This document shows, piece by piece, positions 1-5,444 of a stretch of 5,848 nucleotides of DNA. A program made the translations under genes and the position numbers. Numbering within the stretch: the stretch's first letter is position 1; each line of letters opens with the position of its first letter. The DNA is from Bacillota bacterium (GTDB lineage: Bacteria > Bacillota > Clostridia > Christensenellales > CAG-138): the NCBI GenBank assembly GCA_023396535.1, contig JAEWWD010000271.1:1-5848 (forward strand), read 5' to 3'. The notes beneath the pieces are model-generated. The model was not told where the DNA came from and did not search any database. It saw only the letters and a list, made by a program, of their open reading frames with translations.

Positions 1-588
1 GTGGTAGGGTTCAATTTCGCGTTTGGGCAGGGCGGGCAGGGAAATGCGCGCACATTGCAGGCTTATGGCAGCGAGCGCGGATTTGAGGTGCATGTCATAG
101 AACCGGTTGTATATGAGGGAGAACCCGTATCCAGCACACGCATACGGGAGCTTTTGGAAAGCGGCGATCTGTGTACGGCCAACGCCATGTTATGCGCGCC
201 GTATTCGCTCTGCGGGATGGTCACATCCAATCGCGGAATAGGTACTAGCATAGGATTCCCAACTGCGAATATACTGCCGCCGCAGGACAAAGTGCTGCCC
301 CGACCCGGTGTTTATGTTTCCACCGTCGGCTATCAGGGCGTGCGGCATGCCGCGGTCACCAACATAGGGGACAATCCCACGGTATCGGGAAAGTTCACAA
401 CGGTGGAAACGCATGTGCTGGATTTTCAGGGTGATCTTTATGGCCGGGAGCTGTGCGTGGAGTTCCGCGTTTGGCTGCGCGATGAAGTTCGCTTCCCTGG
501 AAAAACCGAGCTGGCGCAGCAGATCGAGCACGACACGGCGAGCGCGCGCACCTGGCTGCGCGAACATCAAATGCGCAAACCCAGCTAA
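1..588 (+). CDS. ribF: Bifunctional FAD synthetase / riboflavin kinase, 3' part (5' end cut by window edge)
   Basis: This cytoplasmic enzyme phosphorylates riboflavin to FMN and adenylates FMN to FAD. The 195 visible residues begin inside the N-terminal FMN adenylyltransferase domain: VVGFNFAFGQG matches the family block written roughly vvGfdFrFGkg, and SSTRIRE (44-50) is the nucleotidyltransferase SSTxIR motif. The C-terminal riboflavin kinase domain covers about 65-187, with GFPTAN (85-90), whose PTAN binds Mg-nucleotide, then GVYV (103-106), NIGDNPTV (121-128) and ETHVLDF with the likely catalytic Glu136. RibF proteins are usually about 305-315 residues, so roughly 115 residues are missing upstream. 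The GTG at base 1 is an internal Val codon, not a start. There is no convincing terminator before the rpsO promoter. Isoleucine is often written ATA here, unlike in pnp. Family identity is very secure. Confidence 0.95.
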   Translation: MVGFNFAFGQGGQGNARTLQAYGSERGFEVHVIEPVVYEGEPVSSTRIRELLESGDLCTANAMLCAPYSLCGMVTSNRGIGTSIGFPTANILPPQDKVLPRPGVYVSTVGYQGVRHAAVTNIGDNPTVSGKFTTVETHVLDFQGDLYGRELCVEFRVWLRDEVRFPGKTELAQQIEHDTASARTWLREHQMRKPS

Positions 589-616
589 AACAGGGGCTTT
601 TCAGGGGCGAAAAATG

Positions 617-645
617 TTTACAAGCTCGCGCCTGTATGCTAAACT
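617..645 (+). promoter_or_regulatory. Predicted SigA-type extended -10 promoter for rpsO
   Basis: A -35 box TTTACA (617-622, five of six matches to TTGACA) is separated by 17 bases from TAAACT (640-645, four of six matches to TATAAT). TGC directly before the -10 box (637-639) supplies an extended -10 TGn element. Transcription would start near 651-653, giving a leader of about 85 bases. The pnp promoter downstream has nearly the same block (TGCTATACTAAT against TGCTAAACTAAT here), which strengthens both calls. This is a sequence-pattern prediction only. Confidence 0.7.
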
Positions 646-666
646 AATAGCTGTAAATCCCTTGAA

Positions 667-731
667 CCACGGCATGGTCCTGCGAGTCTCCAACGCTTCA
701 CTCTGCCGGTGGGGATACAATTAACAGGAGG
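667..731 (+). promoter_or_regulatory. Structured rpsO 5' leader, candidate S15 autoregulatory element
   Basis: Within the predicted transcript, CCACGGCA (667-674) pairs with TGCCGGTGG (704-712) as an 8-bp helix with one bulged G (708). Inside it, GAGT (684-687) can pair with ACTC (700-703), or GCG (682-684) with CGC (694-696). Either way CTCC (688-691) is left in a loop. That CTCC is complementary to GGAG (727-730) of the rpsO Shine-Dalgarno sequence, so a pseudoknot sequestering the ribosome site is possible. S15 is known to repress its own mRNA through leader structures in several bacterial groups. I infer the same role here from position and pairing. I have not matched it to a named RNA family. 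Confidence 0.45.
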
Positions 732-736
732 ATATC

Positions 737-1000
737 ATGGAAAAGGACCGGAAACTGGAAATCATCGAGCAATATAAATTGCACGATGGCGACACGGGGT
801 CTCCCGAGGTGCAGATTGCGCTGCTTACCGAACGCATCAATCACCTCAACGAGCACCTCAAACTGCACAAGAAGGATCATCACTCCCGCCGCGGCCTGCT
901 CAAAATGGTCGGTCAGCGCAGGGGCCTTCTGAATTACCTCAAGGATAAGGATATTGAACGTTACAGGACGATCATTGCCAGCCTGAATCTGAGGAAATAA
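737..1000 (+). CDS. rpsO: 30S ribosomal protein S15
   Basis: S15 is a primary 16S rRNA-binding protein that nucleates assembly of the 30S platform and forms a bridge to the 50S subunit. At 87 residues it is close to the usual 88-89. The family signature is intact: GDTGSPEVQIALLTERI (18-34), the rRNA-contacting block HKKDHHSRRGLL (44-55) and RRGLLNYL (61-68). The extreme C-terminus reads SLNLRK where most homologues have LGLRK, so Asn84 replaces a usually conserved Gly. The ATG at 737 is fixed by AGGAGG (726-731) five bases upstream. The gene has its own predicted promoter and structured leader, and a strong terminator follows eight bases after the stop. It is therefore probably transcribed largely as a single gene between ribF and pnp. 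Confidence 0.98.
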   Translation: MEKDRKLEIIEQYKLHDGDTGSPEVQIALLTERINHLNEHLKLHKKDHHSRRGLLKMVGQRRGLLNYLKDKDIERYRTIIASLNLRK

Positions 1001-1007
1001 GTGCAAC

Positions 1008-1036
1008 AAGCGGGGAGCAATCCCCGCTTTATTTTT
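1008..1036 (+). terminator. Intrinsic terminator of rpsO
   Basis: A perfect 9-bp stem AAGCGGGGA (1008-1016) / TCCCCGCTT (1021-1029) is closed by a GCAA (GNRA) tetraloop (1017-1020) and followed by TTATTTTT through 1036. It begins seven bases after the rpsO stop codon. This is a textbook Rho-independent terminator and separates rpsO from pnp, although partial read-through remains possible. Confidence 0.93.
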
Positions 1037-1070
1037 GCCCAAATTGGGGAAACTAAATAGAAATGGTCTT

Positions 1071-1094
1071 AAACGGCGAAATACCGCCGTTTTT
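1071..1094 (+). terminator. Second terminator-like hairpin between rpsO and pnp
   Basis: AAACGGCG (1071-1078) pairs perfectly with CGCCGTTT (1085-1092) around a six-base loop AAATAC. It runs into TTTTT (1090-1094), then CCTG and TTTT. It could catch read-through past the first terminator. It lies upstream of the predicted pnp promoter, so it would be absent from pnp's own transcript and present only in rpsO read-through RNA. A processing hairpin in a rpsO-pnp co-transcript is the alternative. Confidence 0.65.
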
Positions 1095-1134
1095 CCTGTT
1101 TTAGATATTTTTTGTGGTGCACTTGGCCGCCTCG

Positions 1135-1143
1135 TGCTATACT
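1135..1143 (+). promoter_or_regulatory. Predicted extended -10 promoter for pnp
   Basis: TGC (1135-1137) directly precedes TATACT (1138-1143, five of six matches to TATAAT), giving an extended -10 element. No good -35 box lies at 16-18 bases. The nearest candidate, TTGTGG (1112-1117), is 20 bases upstream, so the extended -10 would have to carry recognition. Transcription would start near 1150, leaving a leader of about 40 bases that is almost all A and G with little folding potential. The block matches the rpsO promoter apart from one base. Confidence 0.65.
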
Positions 1144-1189
1144 AATTTGGTAGAAAAAAAGAAAGAAGATAAAAGAAGGAGCTCAACAC

Positions 1190-3283
1190 ATGCAAAGAAC
1201 TTTCGAAATGCAGCTTGGCGGCAGGAAACTGATCGTCGAAACCGGAAAATACGCCGAGCAGGCCGGCGGATCCTGCCTTGTACGCTGCGGCGACACGGCG
1301 GTGCTTACCTGCGCGACGATCGCGAAAACCGCCCGCGACGGCGTGGATTTTCTGCCTTTGAGCGTCGAATTTGAGGAAAAGCTTTACGCTGTTGGCAAAA
1401 TTCCCGGCGGCTTTATCAAGCGGGAAGGCCGTCCCACTGAAAAAGCAATACTGACATCCCGCCTCATCGACCGGCCGCTGCGCCCGCTGTTCCCCAAGGG
1501 CTTTTACAGGGACGTGCAGGTCATCGCCACTGTACTCTCCGTGGAACAGGACATCCAGCCCGACGTATTGGGTATGATAGGTTCCTCCATCGCGCTCTCC
1601 ATCAGCGAAGCGCCGTTTATGGGGCCGACCGGCTCTGTGAGCGTGGGTTTTGTAGATGGTGAATTTATACTCAACCCCAATGTGGAACAGAGGGAAAAGA
1701 GCCGGCTGAGCCTCACGGTCGCCGGTACGCGCGACGCCGTCATGATGGTGGAAGCGGGCGCCAATGAAGTCACCGAAAAGGAAATGCTGGACGCGATATT
1801 GTTCGCCCATGGCTATATCAAGGAAATCGTGACGTTTATCGAAGGCATCGTCGCGGAAGTCGGCAAGCCCAAGTGTGAATACGAAGTGTATTCTCCTAAC
1901 GAAACGCTCAAGGAAAAGGTGCGTGCGGCGTCGTTTGATAAAATGGTATGGGCACTGGATACGTTTGAACGCAAGGAACGAGAGGTTCGTTCTCAGCAGG
2001 TGAAGGAAGAAACCATCGCCGCCATGGAAGAGGAATTCCCCGGCTGTGCCAAGGATGTGGACGCCATATTGTATTCTCTTACCAAAGAGATCGTCCGCGA
2101 TAAAATCATCAACAAGGGCGTTCGCCCGGACGGCCGCAGGCGCGATGAAATCCGCCCCATTTGGTCCGAGGTCGGCATACTGGCGCGTACGCACGGTTCC
2201 GCCGTATTCACGCGCGGACAGACCCAGGTCATGACCATCGCCACCCTTGGCACCATCGCCGAGGCGCAGATACTCGACGGGCTTACGCTGGAAGAGAACA
2301 AGCGCTATATGCACCAGTACAACATGCCTCCTTACAGCGTTGGCGAAACCCGCATGATGCGCGGCCCCGGCCGCCGCGAAGTCGGCCATGGCGCGCTGGC
2401 TGAGCGCGCACTGGAGCCTGTGCTGCCCAGCGAGGAAGAATTCCCGTACTGCATGCGGCTGGTATCCGAGGTCATCAGCTCCAATGGCAGCACATCGCAG
2501 GCTTCCATCTGCGCGAGCACGCTGTCGCTGATGGACGCTGGCGTGCCCATCAAAAAGCCTGTCGCCGGCGTTGCGATGGGCCTGATTAAGGACGACAGCA
2601 ATGGCAACATCGCCATACTGACGGATATTCAAGGCCTTGAAGACTTCCTCGGCGATATGGATTTCAAGGTCGCCGGTACGAAAGACGGTATCACCGCCAT
2701 CCAGATGGATATCAAAATCAAGGGTATCAATGAGGAGATATTGACCCGCGCGCTGGAGCAGGCGCGTGTCGGTCGTCTGTTCATACTCGATAAAATGCTT
2801 GAAACGCTGCCTGAACCGCGCAAAGAGCTTTCCCAATTTGCTCCCCGTATCATTTCCTTCAACATCAATCCGGACAAGATCCGTGATGTTATCGGGTCCG
2901 GCGGCAAGACTATCAACAAGATCATTGCGGATACCGGCGTGAAGATCGACATTGAGGATGACGGACGCGTATTCATTGCCTCACCGGACGCTGCCGCCGC
3001 GGATGCCGCTAAGCGCATCATCGAGGGTATCGTCAAGGATATCGAGGTGGGCGACGTGTTCCTGGGCAAGGTCGTTCGCATCATGCCGTTTGGCGCGTTT
3101 GTCAATCTGACCCCGGGCAAAGACGGACTCGTGCGTATCAAGGACCTCTCCAATAAGTTCACGGAAAAGGTGGAGGACGTCGTCAACATCGGCGACGAGA
3201 TACTCGTGCGCGTGATGGAGATTGACAAGCAGGGTAAAATCAACCTCACCCGCAAAGGCCTGCTGCCGGAAGACCAGAAATAA
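1190..3283 (+). CDS. pnp: Polynucleotide phosphorylase (polyribonucleotide nucleotidyltransferase)
   Basis: PNPase degrades RNA 3' to 5' by phosphorolysis, releasing nucleoside diphosphates, and can also add tails. It acts as a cytoplasmic homotrimer. At 697 residues it has normal length and domain order: RNase PH-like core 1 (about 10-140), an all-helical linker (about 240-305), RNase PH-like core 2 (about 318-455 onward), KH (about 553-612) and S1 (621-691). The active-site block GDMDFKVAGT gives Asp485, Asp491 and Lys493, equivalent to E. coli Asp486, Asp492 and Lys494. GRREVGHGALAERAL and SSNGSTS, near the phosphate site, are intact. The KH GxxG loop is GSGG (569-572). In S1 the aromatic FGAF is kept, but the usual GLVHIS reads GLVRIK (Arg649 for His) and GRI reads GKI. 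The ATG at 1190 has AAGGAG (1176-1181) eight bases upstream. Nothing suggests loss of function. Confidence 0.98.
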   Translation: MQRTFEMQLGGRKLIVETGKYAEQAGGSCLVRCGDTAVLTCATIAKTARDGVDFLPLSVEFEEKLYAVGKIPGGFIKREGRPTEKAILTSRLIDRPLRPLFPKGFYRDVQVIATVLSVEQDIQPDVLGMIGSSIALSISEAPFMGPTGSVSVGFVDGEFILNPNVEQREKSRLSLTVAGTRDAVMMVEAGANEVTEKEMLDAILFAHGYIKEIVTFIEGIVAEVGKPKCEYEVYSPNETLKEKVRAASFDKMVWALDTFERKEREVRSQQVKEETIAAMEEEFPGCAKDVDAILYSLTKEIVRDKIINKGVRPDGRRRDEIRPIWSEVGILARTHGSAVFTRGQTQVMTIATLGTIAEAQILDGLTLEENKRYMHQYNMPPYSVGETRMMRGPGRREVGHGALAERALEPVLPSEEEFPYCMRLVSEVISSNGSTSQASICASTLSLMDAGVPIKKPVAGVAMGLIKDDSNGNIAILTDIQGLEDFLGDMDFKVAGTKDGITAIQMDIKIKGINEEILTRALEQARVGRLFILDKMLETLPEPRKELSQFAPRIISFNINPDKIRDVIGSGGKTINKIIADTGVKIDIEDDGRVFIASPDAAAADAAKRIIEGIVKDIEVGDVFLGKVVRIMPFGAFVNLTPGKDGLVRIKDLSNKFTEKVEDVVNIGDEILVRVMEIDKQGKINLTRKGLLPEDQK

Positions 3284-3310
3284 AATCGTACGACCCATAG
3301 ATATTTCTTT

Positions 3311-3342
3311 GAGGCGGGGCCGGGGTGATCCCTTCCCGCCTC
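3311..3342 (+). terminator. Hairpin after pnp, possible weak terminator or 3'-end stabiliser
   Basis: GAGGCGGG (3311-3318) pairs with CCCGCCTC (3335-3342). The 16-base interior can fold further, GGG (3323-3325) with CCC (3330-3332) around TGAT. It starts 28 bases after the pnp stop. No run of T follows, so it is not a standard intrinsic terminator. It may be leaky, Rho-assisted, or simply a barrier to 3' exonucleases. Whether pnp and the next gene are co-transcribed is therefore open. Confidence 0.45.
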
Positions 3343-3375
3343 ATTCCATACCGGCTCCGGTGACATCCCAACTCC

Positions 3376-3411
3376 GCATGCAGCATATAGTATAACAGCA
3401 TGCAAAGGAGG
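3376..3411 (+). promoter_or_regulatory. Possible promoter/operator and strong ribosome binding site before the ylxY-like gene
   Basis: Two copies of GCATGCA (3376-3382 and 3398-3404) start 22 bases apart, about two helical turns, and frame an AT-rich core, CATATAGTATAAC (3384-3396). GCATGC is itself palindromic, so the pair also reads as an inverted repeat. The core offers TATAGT or TATAAC as a -10 box, and CATATAGTA fits the CATAnnnTA pattern known for SigK-type -10 boxes. No convincing -35 at correct spacing was found; GTGACA (3360-3365) lies 20 bases before TATAGT. The ribosome site AAAGGAGG (3404-3411) sits eight bases before the ATG at 3420 and is solid. The promoter and operator reading is tentative. 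Confidence 0.35.
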
Positions 3412-3419
3412 ATGGCACA

Positions 3420-4139
3420 ATGGACATGTTGCGCGGGAGAGGGCGGACACTTGTAAATACCATGCTGGCTGTGCTGATGGCAACGTTGTATTTTACGACG
3501 ACCACGCCGGTTGCGCAATCCGTCATGGGGGACCTGTATAACAGCCCTGTGTACCGCGGGCATGAAGACGGCGTGGTTGCGGTCGAATGCGCGGTGAGCT
3601 GGAATGCCGCGGCGCTGCCCGAGCTGCTGGATACCCTTAAGGAGAAGGATGCTCGCATCACATTCCTGGTCAGCGGCGAATGGGCGAAGGAGAACCCGGA
3701 TATCCTCGTGCGCATGGCGCAGGACGGTCACGAAATAGGTACGATGGGACAGGACCCCATGCAGGACGGCAACGCGGACTCGGTCGCAGAGGACATAGAT
3801 CGCTCTGTTCAGACAATCCACTCATTGTCGGGCGTATGGCCGACGTTGTATTATTCCGGCATGCGCAGAGTGGCCACCTCCACGCGCGCGGCAAATAAGC
3901 TGGGCCTGACGCATGTGCTCTGCACGGTGGATCTGTTGTCCGGACGTGGAGATTTCGAGGATATACTCTCGCGTGCATTGGATCGGCCGTTTGATGGAAG
4001 CATATTATTGATACAGCCTACAGCCGAGGCGGTCAAGGCAATGCCCACATGCATCGACGGGCTGCGGCAGCAGGGGTTTCGCATTGCGACGGTAAGCGAA
4101 ACGCTGGGCGAGCACTCACAAAAGGAAGTACGGGTATGA
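3420..4139 (+). CDS. ylxY: YlxY-like NodB-fold (polysaccharide deacetylase family) protein, probably catalytically inactive
   Basis: This 239-residue protein has a basic start (Arg5, Arg7, Arg9), a hydrophobic stretch (about 11-25) that should act as a signal peptide or membrane anchor, and an extracytoplasmic NodB-like domain (about 50-230). The fold is recognisable from LPELLDTLKEKDARITFLVS (66-85), WAKENPDILVRMAQDGHEIG (88-107), ANKLGLTHVLCTVD (158-171) and GSILLI (193-198). The catalytic motifs are not kept. The TFDDGP position reads VECAVSWN (55-62), the metal-binding H-x3-H after GHEIG reads TMGQDPM, the RPP motif reads LYYSGMRR, and LLH ends in Gln199. Placement after pnp and before an M16 peptidase matches Bacillus ylxY, a family linked to sporulation. 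The gene overlaps the next one by four bases. It may bind glycan or serve structurally; its function is unproven. Confidence 0.75.
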   Translation: MDMLRGRGRTLVNTMLAVLMATLYFTTTTPVAQSVMGDLYNSPVYRGHEDGVVAVECAVSWNAAALPELLDTLKEKDARITFLVSGEWAKENPDILVRMAQDGHEIGTMGQDPMQDGNADSVAEDIDRSVQTIHSLSGVWPTLYYSGMRRVATSTRAANKLGLTHVLCTVDLLSGRGDFEDILSRALDRPFDGSILLIQPTAEAVKAMPTCIDGLRQQGFRIATVSETLGEHSQKEVRV

Positions 4140-5404
4140 TCATTCAGGAAACGCTACAAAATGGAATTCGTATCATCGGCGAAACCATGGAAAATGTTCG
4201 TTCTTGCAGCATAGGCATTTGGGTAGGAACGGGCTCCGCATTTGAAGGGGAAGGGGAAGGCGGCGCTTCCCATTTCATTGAGCACATGCTTTTCAAAGGC
4301 ACCGAACACCGCAGCGCGCAGGATATCGCCGCGGAAATGGACGGTATTGGCGGCAATATCAATGCGTTCACCTCCAAGGAATGCACCTGCTTTTATGCCA
4401 AGGTGTTGGACGAGCATCTGGATCGCGCTGTAGATGTGCTTTCGGATATCGTATTGCATTCCAAATTCGAACCTAACGAAATTAAAAAAGAGCAGGGAGT
4501 CGTCTGCGAGGAAATCCTCATGGTACAGGATAGTCCCGAAGATCTCGCACACGATACCATAGCGTCTCTGTACTATGAAGGAGATCCTCTCGCAAAGCCC
4601 ATACTTGGAACGGAGCAAAGCGTGCGCGCGTTTACGCGCGAAAGTTTGCTTGCCTATATGAACCGGCAGTATGTGCCGCGGCATATCGTTGTTTCCGTGG
4701 CCGGGCATTTTGGGAAAGAGAAGCTCGTGGATATCATTAAGGAAAGATTTGCGTCTGTTCCGGGTGGCAGCAGGCTGGATTTCGGCATGAACCATGCGCC
4801 GGGCGGGCGCAGGTTCCTTGCGGTGGAAAAGGATATTGAGCAGATCCACATCTGCATGGCGATGCCGGGCACCGCGCTGGACGAGCCGGATCAATACCCG
4901 CTTTTCGTGCTGAGCAACGCGCTCGGAGGAAGTATGAGCTCCCGGCTGTTCCAGAAGATTCGTGAGCAGCGCGGCATGGCGTATTCCATATATTCTTACC
5001 CGACCTGCTACAGGAGTACGGGCAGCTTTTCCTTCTACGCCGGCACGGGCGACCAGCAGGCGGTTGAAGTCGTTCGCCTTATGCGCGAAGAAATGGAAGA
5101 GGTTTTGAAAAACGGCATTACCGAGAAGGAATTTCAGCGCTGCAAAGATCAATTGAAAGGCAGCTATCTGCTCGCGCAGGAGGGTACGTCCAGCCGCATG
5201 AATGCGTTGGGTAAAACGGCGTTGCTGCTCGACAAGCTGTACAGCGAAGAGGATACGCTCCGCCGCATCGAGGGCGTAACGCTGGAGGATATCCGCCGTA
5301 TACTGCCCAAGGTACTGGATATTCAAAACATGTCCACTGTCTGCGTGGGGCGCGTTCATAAGCGTGAAAAAGAAATGCGCGATATTCTGAACATGCCGGA
5401 ATAA
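4136..5404 (+). CDS. mlpA: M16 family zinc metallopeptidase (insulinase / processing peptidase type)
   Basis: The protein has 422 residues, typical of the two-domain bacterial M16B peptidases related to the mitochondrial processing peptidase beta subunit. The N-terminal M16 domain carries the inverted zinc motif HFIEH (46-50: ligands His46 and His50, catalytic base Glu49). The third ligand is probably Glu126 in VVCEEILM. The conserved NAFTSKE (76-82) is present. The C-terminal M16 domain has NALGGSMSSRLFQKIREQRGMAYSIYS (261-287), with the substrate-positioning Arg279 and Tyr283. No signal peptide is seen, so it is likely cytoplasmic. The start is ATG 4136, which overlaps the preceding stop as ATGA and has AAAGGAAG seven bases upstream; this suggests translational coupling. 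An in-frame ATG at 4049 would add 29 unconserved residues. By synteny it corresponds to Bacillus mlpA/ymxG. The physiological substrate is unknown. Confidence 0.9.
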   Translation: MIIQETLQNGIRIIGETMENVRSCSIGIWVGTGSAFEGEGEGGASHFIEHMLFKGTEHRSAQDIAAEMDGIGGNINAFTSKECTCFYAKVLDEHLDRAVDVLSDIVLHSKFEPNEIKKEQGVVCEEILMVQDSPEDLAHDTIASLYYEGDPLAKPILGTEQSVRAFTRESLLAYMNRQYVPRHIVVSVAGHFGKEKLVDIIKERFASVPGGSRLDFGMNHAPGGRRFLAVEKDIEQIHICMAMPGTALDEPDQYPLFVLSNALGGSMSSRLFQKIREQRGMAYSIYSYPTCYRSTGSFSFYAGTGDQQAVEVVRLMREEMEEVLKNGITEKEFQRCKDQLKGSYLLAQEGTSSRMNALGKTALLLDKLYSEEDTLRRIEGVTLEDIRRILPKVLDIQNMSTVCVGRVHKREKEMRDILNMPE

Positions 5405-5444
5405 GGCGCGTTCTGAGGATGAATGACTGGATGGGGGAGAAATG

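Noticed and set aside
1..3. GTG at the first base as a start codon
   Set aside because: It falls inside the conserved VVGFNFAFG block of the FAD synthetase domain, so it is an internal Val and the gene continues to the left of the window.
591..608. Direct repeat CAGGGGC (591-597 and 602-608) after ribF, considered as a terminator or regulatory site
   Set aside because: The two copies cannot pair with each other, and only AAAA/TTTT could form a very weak stem, so it is not a terminator. A 7-base direct repeat in G-rich sequence is easily chance.
413..724. + strand open frame running from ribF into the rpsO leader
   Set aside because: It is out of frame with the conserved riboflavin kinase domain and overlaps the rpsO promoter and leader. 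The translation resembles nothing.
1142..2836. Very long open frame on the minus strand (564 codons) opposite pnp
   Set aside because: It lies antisense to a certain PNPase and its translation has no recognisable domain. It is His/Arg/Phe-rich, as expected from the complement of biased codons, and has no convincing ribosome site.
2629..3483. Minus-strand open frame (284 codons) covering the pnp 3' end and the following gap
   Set aside because: The Ser/Pro/Leu-rich translation is typical of an antisense shadow, and most of it is opposite the KH and S1 domains.
4049..4135. Upstream ATG at 4049 as the start of the M16 peptidase
   Set aside because: It would add 29 residues unlike M16 N-termini, overlap the previous gene by 91 bases and lack a ribosome site. 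The ATG at 4136 begins directly at the conserved N-terminal strand and has AAAGGAAG at good spacing.
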